Assembly (NCBI GenBank): GCA_052168315.1
Contig: JBQLZO010000097.1
Span: 62,001 to 126,000 of the forward strand
Reading direction: 5' to 3'
Origin: JBQLZO01 sp052168315
GTDB taxonomy: Bacteria; Planctomycetota; Phycisphaerae; Phycisphaerales; UBA1924
Length of the DNA stretch: 64,000 nucleotides
In this document: positions 45,803 to 54,615 of the stretch, in pieces
How positions within the stretch are numbered: the first letter of the stretch is position 1
How the letters are laid out: each line of letters begins with the position of its first letter
Translations under genes and position numbers: made by a program
The notes under the pieces: generated by a model
What the model saw: the letters and a program-made list of their open reading frames with translations, nothing else
What the model was told of the DNA's origin: nothing
Databases searched by the model: none

Positions 45803-46786
45803 TCAACGGACGAATCGCAGCCCCGACGCATCGGGGCACAGCCCGGCCGCGTGCCCGCGCCGGAGCAGTTCGACCACCGCGTCGTATCCGCCCTGCCCGC
45901 AGTCGATGGTCAGGGCGTTCACATACATCCCGACAAACTCATCCATGATGTCCCACGCCATCTTCTCCGCGAACCGGCGTGATGCATCCAGCCCGCGCGC
46001 ACGCTCACGCAGCGCGTGCTCGATCGAATTGCGGAGCAGCGCCGCCACCTCGCGCAGCGATCCTTCGCCGAACCGCTCATCGATGTCCGCTCGGATCACA
46101 TTCGCGCCCAGCGGCAGCGGCAGCCCGGTTTCTCGCTTCCACCACGCGCCCTCATCCTCGATCAGCGTCAGCCCGGCCTTCTGGAAGGTCAGCTGTCCCT
46201 CGTGGATCACGACCCCCGCATCGCAGACCCCGTCGCGCACCGCGGGGATCACATGATCGAACGGCATCACCTTGTAACGGAACGCCCGCCCGAGCATCAG
46301 CCGCAGCACGAGGAACGCGGTCGTCTTCTCCCCAGGCACGCCCACGCACACATCCGGATCGCACAGCCGCTCGATCGCCATCGGCTCCCGGGCGACGATC
46401 TTGGGGCCGTACCCGTCGCCGAACGAGCAGCCGGTCGCCAGCAGCGCGTACCGCCCCGAGGCGTGCGAGAGGGCGTGCATGGAGATCGCGGTGATGTCAA
46501 GGTCACCGGTCTCGATCGCGCGGCGGTTCAGATCCTCGATGTCCGCGGCGATCGCGCTGAATCGCCACCGCCCGGTGTCGATCGCGGGGCGATCGAAGCC
46601 GCCGCCGCCTTCGCCGCCCGCGGGTGTCGATCGCTCGACCCCGAGCTTCTCGGGCACCGCCGCCGCCGCGCCGATCGGCCACCACATGAACGCATCGTCC
46701 GCGTCCGATGAGTGCCCGAGGGTCAGCATCGCGCGAACGCGGTCGTTCTCAGTGGTTCTCGGCGGATCGGCGCTTGGTCCGGGCAT
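45803..46786 (-). CDS. mqnD: 1,4-dihydroxy-6-naphthoate synthase-like protein (MqnD)
   Basis: A 327-residue periplasmic-binding-protein fold enzyme. The opening LTLGHSSDADDAFMWWPIG matches the G-H/Y-S-x-D-x-D-D-A-F signature of MqnD. ITAISMHALSHASGRYALLA, KIVAREPMAI and VCDAGVVIHEGQLTFQKAGL also agree. MqnD acts in the futalosine route to menaquinone, turning cyclic dehypoxanthine futalosine into dihydroxynaphthoate. A Gly-rich insertion (TPAGGEGGGGFD) lies near residue 60. The ATG at 46786 is the best of several; the upstream frame is not conserved. No other mqn gene is in the window. Confidence 0.82.
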   Translation of the reverse strand: MPGPSADPPRTTENDRVRAMLTLGHSSDADDAFMWWPIGAAAAVPEKLGVERSTPAGGEGGGGFDRPAIDTGRWRFSAIAADIEDLNRRAIETGDLDITAISMHALSHASGRYALLATGCSFGDGYGPKIVAREPMAIERLCDPDVCVGVPGEKTTAFLVLRLMLGRAFRYKVMPFDHVIPAVRDGVCDAGVVIHEGQLTFQKAGLTLIEDEGAWWKRETGLPLPLGANVIRADIDERFGEGSLREVAALLRNSIEHALRERARGLDASRRFAEKMAWDIMDEFVGMYVNALTIDCGQGGYDAVVELLRRGHAAGLCPDASGLRFVR

Positions 46787-46931
46787 GCCACACAGCGTAG
46801 GTCGCACGCTCTCCGTGTTCACTCGGCCTGCTGCGAGCCCGGCGCACGCCCTGCCAGACACCGGCGCCCCTTTGGTCGGCTTGCCCCCGCAAACCTACAC
46901 TCCCGATCCGACCCGCCACACGAGCCGCCGC

Positions 46932-47423
46932 ATGGCCAAGAACAAGAAGAAACAGAAAGACCTGGAGCCGGAGATCCTCAACCGCAAGGCGCGGCACAAC
47001 TATCACATCGACGACACCATCGAGGTCGGGATCAAACTGCTGGGCACCGAGATCAAGTCCATCCGCGAAGGACGGATCTCCCTCGCTGAGGGGTATGTCC
47101 GCGCCCAGGAGCAGCCGCCGCTGCTGGAGGTCCACGGGATCCACATCGGCGAGTATGGGCCCGCCGGCGCCGGATCGCTGCAACACACGCCGATCCGCAC
47201 CCGCAAGCTGCTGGCCCACAAGCGCGAGATCCTGAAACTCGCCAAGGCCTCGGCCGCGAAGGGCATGACCATCGTTCCGCTGAAGGTCTACTTCAAGAAC
47301 GGCTTCGCCAAGATGCTCATCGGCGTCGCCCGCGGCAAGGCGACCTATGACAAGCGAGAGGACATCAAGGAGCGAGAAGCCAAGCGCGACATCGATCGCG
47401 CGCTTTCCAAGAAGATCCGATGA
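46932..47423 (+). CDS. smpB: SsrA-binding protein SmpB
   Basis: A 163-residue protein that brings tmRNA to stalled ribosomes. Family motifs are complete: NRKARHNYHIDDTIEVGIKL, GTEIKSIREGRISLAEGYVR, HTPIRTRKLLAHKREI, VPLKVYFKNGFAKMLIGVARG and the basic C-terminal tail DKREDIKEREAKRDIDRAL. The start MAKNKKKQKD is usual for the family. The tmRNA gene itself was not found in the window. It converges with a surface-protein gene. Confidence 0.98.
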   Translation: MAKNKKKQKDLEPEILNRKARHNYHIDDTIEVGIKLLGTEIKSIREGRISLAEGYVRAQEQPPLLEVHGIHIGEYGPAGAGSLQHTPIRTRKLLAHKREILKLAKASAAKGMTIVPLKVYFKNGFAKMLIGVARGKATYDKREDIKEREAKRDIDRALSKKIR

Positions 47424-47469
47424 CAGAGGCCAATCGACCTGTTCCGCAAGTTGCGGCGCGGATATGGAG

Positions 47470-49749
47470 TTAGGGCGCAACAGGGATCGAAGGCACCATG
47501 ATGCCCTTTACTGAAGCCGACTCACCGGTGCCGGCAAGCGTGAGGTTCGCGTTCAGCGACCCACTGATTGACACACCTGGCGGCAGCGTAAACCGCCCGA
47601 TGCGTACATAGAACTGATTATCGCCGAACACCGCGGGATTCTGCTCGCCCAGCACGCTCGGTGGGGGAGTGAGGAACCACAGTGCGCCGAAAGCACCTGT
47701 CCAACTCGTCTCGCTCAGCGCGGAGACCCCGCCGCCGGAACCAAGACCGATGATCGACGGCGCGCTCGGTTGTGGCACGGCGATCGGCTCGGCCACATCC
47801 TCAAAGACGAGGAACGAGTCGAACGCGAGGCACGGCGCGGCAGGGATCAACGCCGGATTGGGTTCCTGATTGTTTCCTGCGGGATGGTGGTAAACCGAGC
47901 CACCGTCGATCTTCAAGCGGTTGTTTGCAGGATTGGATTCAACCAAAAGCACACGATGCGGCGCGGGCATCCTCAAGTACAGGTCGAAAGTTAGCGCGCC
48001 GCCCAAGTCAGGCTGCAACGCGATGTCTTGGTTGCACTGAACACCCGCGTTGTCGATGGGGAGCCAGAACCCGGTCACGCCGACGGGCTCTTCTTCCTCT
48101 TCTTCTTCCGGCGGGCGAGGCTCGCCACCGCCGCCACCCGGCGGGCGTTCACCACCGCCTCCGCCACCGGGATCACCTCCGCCGGGCTGTCCGCCACCCC
48201 CACCGGGTGGCGGCTGCGGGCACTCGATGGCGTCACAGTCGGTTTCATCGCCCTGGTACACGCCCCCGAGCGCATCGCAATCGTCTTCCGACAGGCCATC
48301 CTGGCACTCGCCGGTGATGGCGAAGCAGCAGGCGCCGAAGCCGACCGGATCGACCGGCTGCTCGGGCTCCTCGGGCTCTTCACCTTCTCCGCCCTCCGGA
48401 GGTGTACCGCCGGAAGGCGGAGGATCTCCGACGAACGTGGACACGACGCTGGGAAGCGTGATCTCCACGGGAGTTGCGCCCTGGAGCCCGGTGATGGTGT
48501 AACTGACGGTCAGCGTGCCCGTGATGTCCTCGATGGTCGTGGGCGCCGTGAATCGCGCGATCCGGATCTCATGCCGATTCCCGCGCGGGGAGGTCTGCGC
48601 GGGGCTGATGGTGAACCAGGTCGCGGTGATCGTCTGATCAGCGCCGGTCCCGAGGGTTGGCCCGGCGGCGAAGGTCAGCGGCACCCCACCCAGGTCGAAG
48701 TAGCTGTCGAACTCGATGCAGGGATCGGTCGCGATCAGCCCGGCGTTTGGCGAGGTGTTCCCGCCTCCGGCGATCTGCTGAAGCTTGCCGCCCACGATGC
48801 GGACCTGGTCCGATCCCGACGAGTCCACTGTCAGGATCCCCAACGGCTGAGAGAACGAAAGGTAAAGATCGACCGAGACGAAACCCTGGAGTTCGGGGCA
48901 ATCAGCGGCGTCGATCACGGCCGTGCGGAAAACCGCCTGCGGATCAACATCCGTGTTCCCGCCGACAATGTTGTTCCCGCCGCTCCCACCGCCGCCGCTC
49001 AGCGCGGGCGCGCTCGTGCCACCACCCGTTGTCGCGCCGCTCCCGCCGCGTCCAGCGGCCGTCGCTCCTGAATTGGACAGCCCCGCGGACCCGGTCGCCG
49101 CACCCGGAGTGCCTCCGGAATTCCCCGTGGCACCCGTCGAGCCGCCGGCACCGCTCGTGGTGCGAGCGCCATCAGAATCCGCTCCGGTGCCGGTGCCAGA
49201 GTCAATGGGAGTTTCCTGAGCATTGGAGCGCCCCGCCGATCGCTGCGAAGCGGCCTGGTTCATCTGATTCATGCGAGCGCGCTGCTGCGCCTCACGAATC
49301 GCCTGAGCGCGAGCGATTTCCTGCTGGCGGTTGATCGCCGAACGATCCGGCACGGGGGTAGGCTCCGGTCTCCCGTCGATCCTGCGTGGGGTGCCGCGCG
49401 GCGGGGGCGCACTCACTGGGTTCTCGCCAGCGGCCTCCTGCACGGCCGGTTGGATCTGTTCCGCCCGAAGCCGCCCTCCGGAATTGGTCGTCGGTGGAGG
49501 GGCCCCTTCCCCCTGCGGCGCGCGGACCTGAGCTCCGACGATCGGGCGCTCAGGCTGAGCCACCGAGCGCCCTCCCGAGTTCATCATCAGGCCAGAACCC
49601 GAACGCCCTGGCACGGTTCGATTTGCCTGCAAGGTCCGAGGACTGTCGGACGAGCGATCCGGCTCATCGCCGCTTGGAATGAGCATCACCCCAGCAGCCG
49701 CGAGCACCACGAACAGACCGATCAGAATGGCGACAACCTTGGGGTTCAT
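47470..49749 (-). CDS. Large membrane-anchored surface protein with an internally repeated domain
   Basis: A 759-residue protein of unknown function. One N-terminal helix (VVAILIGLFVVLAAAGVMLI) anchors it. Residues about 30-270 are disordered and rich in Gly, Ser, Thr, Pro and Gln. Two similar domains follow, at about 275-440 and 560-759: compare VDLYLSFSQPLGILTVDSSG with FDLYLRMPAPHRVLLVESNP, and DPCIEFDSYFDL with APCLAFDSFLVF. Between them is a Cys-rich motif (GACCFAITGECQDGLSEDDC) of a kind common in planctomycete secreted proteins, and a Pro/Gly-rich linker with a Glu run. GGAG precedes the ATG at 49749. It probably lies outside the cytoplasmic membrane; ligand unknown. Confidence 0.72.
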   Translation of the reverse strand: MNPKVVAILIGLFVVLAAAGVMLIPSGDEPDRSSDSPRTLQANRTVPGRSGSGLMMNSGGRSVAQPERPIVGAQVRAPQGEGAPPPTTNSGGRLRAEQIQPAVQEAAGENPVSAPPPRGTPRRIDGRPEPTPVPDRSAINRQQEIARAQAIREAQQRARMNQMNQAASQRSAGRSNAQETPIDSGTGTGADSDGARTTSGAGGSTGATGNSGGTPGAATGSAGLSNSGATAAGRGGSGATTGGGTSAPALSGGGGSGGNNIVGGNTDVDPQAVFRTAVIDAADCPELQGFVSVDLYLSFSQPLGILTVDSSGSDQVRIVGGKLQQIAGGGNTSPNAGLIATDPCIEFDSYFDLGGVPLTFAAGPTLGTGADQTITATWFTISPAQTSPRGNRHEIRIARFTAPTTIEDITGTLTVSYTITGLQGATPVEITLPSVVSTFVGDPPPSGGTPPEGGEGEEPEEPEQPVDPVGFGACCFAITGECQDGLSEDDCDALGGVYQGDETDCDAIECPQPPPGGGGGQPGGGDPGGGGGGERPPGGGGGEPRPPEEEEEEEPVGVTGFWLPIDNAGVQCNQDIALQPDLGGALTFDLYLRMPAPHRVLLVESNPANNRLKIDGGSVYHHPAGNNQEPNPALIPAAPCLAFDSFLVFEDVAEPIAVPQPSAPSIIGLGSGGGVSALSETSWTGAFGALWFLTPPPSVLGEQNPAVFGDNQFYVRIGRFTLPPGVSISGSLNANLTLAGTGESASVKGIMVPSIPVAP

Positions 49750-50078
49750 GCGCTCCTTCGATCAACCAACCCTAGCGTGCCTCGCGGGACGCTCCAAGAC
49801 CCATTCCCCGTTGTGCCAGCGGCCACCGGCCAAGTTCCGGCTCAGGGCGTCAACCGTCCCAACGGTTCCATCGTCCGAGAGTCCTGCCATCGCACGCTGA
49901 ATCGCGGGAATCCGCCACATTTGGGGCCGCGCGCTCGCGCGATGTGCCTGCCCGAAGCGTGTGAGTACGCCTGATCGGCGATACGCTCCTCAAGTTGTAG
50001 TGCCCGGCACGGTGTCCGGATGCACGAACCCCATGATTTGGGTTTGAGTGATTCCCCCCAGTCCAGAAAGACGAAAAC
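49750..50078 (+). other. Divergent intergenic region (329 bases)
   Basis: It separates the large surface protein gene (minus) from the secreted EEP protein gene (plus). No RNA, repeat or convincing small gene was seen. The promoters of both genes must lie here. Confidence 0.4.
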
Positions 50079-51611
50079 ATGTCCTCTGCGATTCGGCATC
50101 TGAGCGGATGGGCCATCGCTGCAGCGGTGGGCCTTGCCTTTGGCACATATTCCCATGCCGATGCAGGAGATGGACTCCGCGTGGTGACATGGAATGTCAC
50201 GAACTACTCCAGTGGGCGAATCGACGCCTTCGGCACATCGATCTACGCGGAATTCGAGGGGCGTTCGATGTCGCCGGATGTGTTCGTCGGGCAGGAATTT
50301 CTCTCTCAGAGCGGCGTGAACAACTTCCTCGCGATCTTGAACAGCGCCCCCGGAACCCCGGGTGACTGGGCGGCCGCTCCGTTTCAAAACGGCGCTGACA
50401 CTGATAACGCATTTTTTTATAGGACCTCGAAGATTGAGTTCCTTGGAATGACGGTCGTTTCGCAAGGCTCGCCCGCACCCAACCATCCGCGGGATGTGAA
50501 CCGGTACGACATCCGTCCGGTCGGATACGCCTCAGACGAGGCCGTCATCGCGATCTATTCCTCGCACATGAAGGCCGGATCGGGGAGCGCTGATCAGGCC
50601 CGCCGGCTCGTTGAGGCCCAAGAGATCCGGAGCGATGCCGAGTCGCTCAACCCCGCGTGGAACATCATGCTGGGCGGCGACTTCAACATCCAGTCCTCCA
50701 ACCAGGGCGCGTACCAGTGGATGGTCGGCTCGCAGGCCAATAACGACGGCCGGCTCTTCGACCCTATCGCCACGCCCGGGTCATGGAACAACAACGGGAG
50801 CTACCGCTTTGTGCACACCCAGGACCCGGCCGGGGCCGGCGGCATGGACGATCGCCACGACCAGCTCCTCATCTGCGCGGACCTGCTCGATGGACAAGGG
50901 CTGGACTACATCGGGGCCTTCCCGATCCCCTACTCAACAACCACCTGGGACGATCCGAACCACTCGTACCGATCGTGGGGCAACGACGGCACCTCCTTCG
51001 ACCAGAGCCTTCGCATCGCAGGGAACACGATGGTCGGCGCCGAGATCGCTCAGGCGCTCGTCACGACCACCAACGGCCAGGGACACCTCCCGGTTTTCCT
51101 TGACTTGCGCCTCCCGGCCGCCATTGCCGGGCCCGCGACGATCAACATTGGCACCATCGAAGTCGGCACGCCCGTCGAACTGGCATTTGAGATCACCCAC
51201 GCTGGAGATACGGGCCTCTGGGGAACCAACGGGCTTGAGGCGCTCGAATACGCCATGAACGCCTCCCCTGGGCTCGATGTACCCGGTGGCGTCTTCGAAC
51301 TTCCCGCGGGCGCATCGCTGATGCACACGCTGATCGTCGACACATCCGAGCCCGGATTCGTCAATGGCGTGATCGAGATCGCGTCGAACGCGCTGGACCA
51401 GCCGACCCTGACGATTCCCGTGCTCGGCGAGATCGTCGAGCCAACGATCTGCCCCGCTGACCTCACGCGCGATGGGGTGGTCGACTCGGACGATCTTGGT
51501 ATCCTGCTCGGCGCGTTCGGTTCCGGCTCCGCCGGCGACATCAATGGCGACTCGGAAACCGACTCGGACGACCTGGGCATCCTGCTCAGCTTCTTCGGCA
51601 CGCCCTGCTGA
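50079..51611 (+). CDS. Secreted EEP-family protein with dockerin-like C-terminus
   Basis: A 510-residue exported protein. The signal peptide is GWAIAAAVGLAFGTYSHADA. Residues 30-340 form an endonuclease/exonuclease/phosphatase-like domain: LRVVTWNVTNYSSG, PDVFVGQEFLSQSG (Glu), VIAIYSSHMKAGSG, NIMLGGDFNIQSSN (GDFN) and a late GQGHLPVFLDLRLP in which the usual S-D-H reads Q-G-H. A beta-sandwich-like module follows (GTIEVGTPVELAFEITHAGD). The last 60 residues are two dockerin-like repeats (DLTRDGVVDSDDLGILLGAF and DINGDSETDSDDLGILLSFF) ending GTPC. It may be a surface nuclease or phosphatase. The ATG follows AGAAAGACG. Confidence 0.83.
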   Translation: MSSAIRHLSGWAIAAAVGLAFGTYSHADAGDGLRVVTWNVTNYSSGRIDAFGTSIYAEFEGRSMSPDVFVGQEFLSQSGVNNFLAILNSAPGTPGDWAAAPFQNGADTDNAFFYRTSKIEFLGMTVVSQGSPAPNHPRDVNRYDIRPVGYASDEAVIAIYSSHMKAGSGSADQARRLVEAQEIRSDAESLNPAWNIMLGGDFNIQSSNQGAYQWMVGSQANNDGRLFDPIATPGSWNNNGSYRFVHTQDPAGAGGMDDRHDQLLICADLLDGQGLDYIGAFPIPYSTTTWDDPNHSYRSWGNDGTSFDQSLRIAGNTMVGAEIAQALVTTTNGQGHLPVFLDLRLPAAIAGPATINIGTIEVGTPVELAFEITHAGDTGLWGTNGLEALEYAMNASPGLDVPGGVFELPAGASLMHTLIVDTSEPGFVNGVIEIASNALDQPTLTIPVLGEIVEPTICPADLTRDGVVDSDDLGILLGAFGSGSAGDINGDSETDSDDLGILLSFFGTPC

Positions 51612-51685
51612 TCGCCAGCCTGTGGCACGCCAAATGATGCCTCCGACGGGGATGTGACCCCGAGGATCGGGCCTACGATGGGCGC

Positions 51686-52903
51686 ATGCCCTCGTCGATG
51701 GAACAGTCCGTCTGCGGCGTGCTCGCGTCGCGTGCTGGGTTGATGCGCGATGACCTCGCGCGACATGTCGCCATCCCGACCGGGCACAACCACACGCCCG
51801 GGCTTGAGGAATACCGCGGGATTGTCGTCGACCGCCTTGTGTCCCTCGGCGGCGTGCCGGAATTGATCCCGGGCGACACGCGCCCGTGGTGGATCGGAGG
51901 CCCGGGCGCACGCGAGGTTCCACGCGATCGCATCCCCCCCACTGTGATCGTGCGCCGGAGCGCCCCGCAGCGCCCGGGCTCCCGGCGAGCGCTGCTCGCG
52001 GGACATCTGGACACCGTGTTTCCCCCCGACGCCCGATTCCGGCGCATGGAATCCTCCGGCGATGGTCGGACCGCGACAGGCCCCGGAGTTGTGGACATGA
52101 AGGGCGGGATTCTCATCGCGCTGAACGCGCTCGAAGCGCTGGGCGAGTGCGGTATCGATCTCCCGTGGCTGTTCGTGCTCAACTCCGACGAAGAAACGGG
52201 AAGCTATTTTTCCGAGCGTGCCCTTCGAACCGCCGCCCGCGAGGCGGATGTCGGGCTCGCATTGGAGCCCGCGCTGCCCGATGGCTCACTCGCGATCGAG
52301 CGGAAGGGCTCGGGCCAGTTCTTCATCGAAGCCCGTGGCACCTCCGCCCACGCGGGGCGCGATTTCGACAAGGGCGTCTCGGCCGTGTACGCGCTGGCCG
52401 AAGCGCTGCTGAAGGCCGAGTCGCTGGTCGATCTGGAGAACGGTGTGACCGTCAATGTGGGCCCGATCGTCGGCGGGAGCGCGACGAACGCCGTCCCGGA
52501 CCGTGCCGGCGCGTGGGGCAACGCCCGTTATCCGACCCCCGAACTCGGGGAAGCGCTTGGACGAGCGATGGACCAGATCGCCGGCATGGATGGGCGGGGC
52601 GCGTCGATCAGCGTGGAACGGTCGTTCAACCGTCCCGCCAAGCCGATCACAGAGGGCACGCGGTCCCTGGCGGAACTGGCTCGCACGATCGCCGTGTCGC
52701 TGGGGCAGGAACTTCCGTTCGCGTCCACCGGAGGTGTGTGCGATGGGAACATCCTCCAGGACGCCGGGCTCCCGACGATCGATACCCTCGGCGTCCGCGG
52801 CGGAGGCCTGCACACCGAGCAAGAGTGGATCGAATTGGACTCGCTTGTTGAGCGCTCGCAGCTCCTGGCCTGCCTGCTCGCCCGGCTCGGCGGCTGGGAC
52901 TGA
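51686..52903 (+). CDS. M20-family metallohydrolase (CPG2/ArgE-like)
   Basis: A 405-residue co-catalytic zinc hydrolase. The metal and catalytic residues are present: RALLAGHLDTVFPP (His, then Asp), GPGVVDMKGGIL (bridging Asp), VLNSDEETGSYF (Glu-Glu), LALEPALPDG, and the last ligand His in GGGLHTEQEWIELDS. The dimerisation part (GQFFIEARGTSAHAGRDFDK) is in place. No signal peptide is seen. M20 enzymes split amide bonds of acyl-amino acids or small peptides. The next genes belong to the arginine succinyltransferase route, which needs a desuccinylase; this enzyme could fill that role in place of the usual AstE. That is inference. The gap to the aminotransferase is 146 bases. Confidence 0.88.
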   Translation: MPSSMEQSVCGVLASRAGLMRDDLARHVAIPTGHNHTPGLEEYRGIVVDRLVSLGGVPELIPGDTRPWWIGGPGAREVPRDRIPPTVIVRRSAPQRPGSRRALLAGHLDTVFPPDARFRRMESSGDGRTATGPGVVDMKGGILIALNALEALGECGIDLPWLFVLNSDEETGSYFSERALRTAAREADVGLALEPALPDGSLAIERKGSGQFFIEARGTSAHAGRDFDKGVSAVYALAEALLKAESLVDLENGVTVNVGPIVGGSATNAVPDRAGAWGNARYPTPELGEALGRAMDQIAGMDGRGASISVERSFNRPAKPITEGTRSLAELARTIAVSLGQELPFASTGGVCDGNILQDAGLPTIDTLGVRGGGLHTEQEWIELDSLVERSQLLACLLARLGGWD

Positions 52904-53049
52904 CGCGGGGTTCGCATTGTCGGGTTCGAGGTTGATTCGCCGGCGATCGCACTGAGCAACGCCGACCGAGAGAATCGAAAACACCGCCGGACGGGCACGC
53001 CGGCGCGACCAGCGAAGCCCGTTGGCTTCAATCATGAACGAGGTGATCG

Positions 53050-54537
53050 ATGGATCGTTCGACGATGGAGAGCACGATGGCGACCGGCGTGTCAAACACC
53101 GGCGAAGACTTCCGCAACTCGCCCGCAGTGCGCGGGGCGGTCGATGCGATCATCGGCGAGTTGGAGGCCAGGCGGGCGCAGATCACCGATGTCTGCGGGC
53201 CGCGTTCGCCCGAGGCACGGCTCACCTTCGAGCGGTACATGGAGACGGCCGCGAGCGGGCGCGGGCGGGCCCTTGTCTACCCGCACATCGGATCCGGGTT
53301 CGGCAATGGCGCCCTGATCGAGCTGATGGACGGCTCGGTGAAGTTCGACATGATCACCGGGATCGGCGTCCACTTCTTCGGCCACTCCAACCCGGGCGTG
53401 GTTCGCGCCGCGCTCAATGCGGCCATGCAGGATGTCCCGATGCAGGGCCACCTGATGATGAATAAGGAGGCGATCGAGTTTGCCGAGGTGCTCCTCGGAC
53501 AAGCCCGCCGCGGCAGCCGCCTTGAGCACGCGTTCCTCTGTAATTCCGGCGCGATGGCCAACGAGAACGCGCTCAAGGTGTGCATGCAGAAGTTCGATGG
53601 CGCCGCCCCGCGCGTGCTCGCGTTCGCGCATTGCTTCATGGGACGAACGCTCACGATGGCTCAGATCGGCGACTCGGCTGGCGGGCGGCAGGGGCTCCCG
53701 CTGAGCACCATGGTCGACTACATGCCGTTCTTCGACCGCGCCGCTGCGAAGCACATGTCCGCCGGCGATGTCTCGGGCTCCACCCGGTACATCGATATGG
53801 CCGTCTGGCACCTGGAGCAGTACATCGCCCGCTACCCCAAGCAGCACGCGTGCTTCGTGTTCGAACTCGTCCAGGGTGAGGGCGGATTCAACACCGCGCC
53901 GCCCGAGTTCCATCGGGCGCTGATGCAGGTCTGCAAGGGGCACGGCATCCCCGTCTGGGACGACGAGGTGCAGACATTCGGGCGCACGACCGAGATGTTC
54001 TGCTTCGACACCTATGGCCTGGGCGACATGATCGACATCGTGACGGTCGGCAAGATGAGCCAGGTGTGCGCGGCATTGTTCACCAGCGACCTGAACCCGA
54101 AGCCCGGCCTGCTCTCGGCGACCTTCCTTGGTTCATCGGGAGCGCTCCATGTGGGCAAGCACATGCTCGAGACGCTCCGAGACACCGGGTTCTACGGCCA
54201 GGACGGTCGGATCGCCCGGCATCACGCGTTGTTCCGCGAGCAGGCCGAGGCGCTGATCGCCAGGCACCCGGACTGGTTCCCCGATTCGCCCGCCGTGGTA
54301 GAGAAAGTCGGCGGCATCGGCGGAATGATGCGGTTCACGCCGTTCGGTGGTCGAAAGGATCTCGTCACGAAACTCGCGCGAACCGCGTTCGATGAGGGCG
54401 TCGTGCTGTTCTTCTGCGGGCACGATCCATACCACATCCGGATGCTGCCACCGCTCGGCGCCATGCAGGATGAGCAATGGCCGCGCGTGTTCGAATTGCT
54501 TGAGTCGGCCATGGCGAAGGTGGCCGCGGGAGCGTGA
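53050..54537 (+). CDS. Class III (PLP-dependent) aminotransferase, AstC-like by context
   Basis: A 495-residue PLP enzyme. Fold-type I class III features: ALIELMDGSVKFDMITGIGV, HFFGHSNPGVVRAALN, EHAFLCNSGAMANENALKV, AHCFMGRTLTMAQIG, VFELVQGEGGFNTAPPEF, IPVWDDEVQTFGRTTEMF and the Schiff-base Lys in VTVGKMSQV. The N-terminus is about 60 residues longer than in acetyl- or succinylornithine aminotransferases (about 400 residues), and the segment around residues 215-260 is also expanded. Context (AstA and AstD downstream, 78 bases) points to N-succinylornithine as substrate, but by sequence alone ornithine, lysine or GABA-type substrates cannot be excluded. The ATG at 53050 has GAGGTGATCG just upstream. 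Confidence 0.85.
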   Translation: MDRSTMESTMATGVSNTGEDFRNSPAVRGAVDAIIGELEARRAQITDVCGPRSPEARLTFERYMETAASGRGRALVYPHIGSGFGNGALIELMDGSVKFDMITGIGVHFFGHSNPGVVRAALNAAMQDVPMQGHLMMNKEAIEFAEVLLGQARRGSRLEHAFLCNSGAMANENALKVCMQKFDGAAPRVLAFAHCFMGRTLTMAQIGDSAGGRQGLPLSTMVDYMPFFDRAAAKHMSAGDVSGSTRYIDMAVWHLEQYIARYPKQHACFVFELVQGEGGFNTAPPEFHRALMQVCKGHGIPVWDDEVQTFGRTTEMFCFDTYGLGDMIDIVTVGKMSQVCAALFTSDLNPKPGLLSATFLGSSGALHVGKHMLETLRDTGFYGQDGRIARHHALFREQAEALIARHPDWFPDSPAVVEKVGGIGGMMRFTPFGGRKDLVTKLARTAFDEGVVLFFCGHDPYHIRMLPPLGAMQDEQWPRVFELLESAMAKVAAGA

Positions 54538-54615
54538 TCACCGCGCCCGGTCGAATCGTCTCTGACATAGAGTCCGCATCCGCCGCCCGCTCCCAGCACG
54601 AGAGGCACCGCATCC

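Noticed and set aside
50079..51611. Cellulosomal enzyme
   Set aside because: The dockerin-like tail alone is not proof. The catalytic part is EEP-like, not a glycoside hydrolase, and no cohesin or scaffoldin is nearby.
51686..52903. AstE (succinylglutamate desuccinylase)
   Set aside because: The motifs are those of M20 peptidases, not of the M14/aspartoacylase fold of AstE. Only a functional replacement is proposed.
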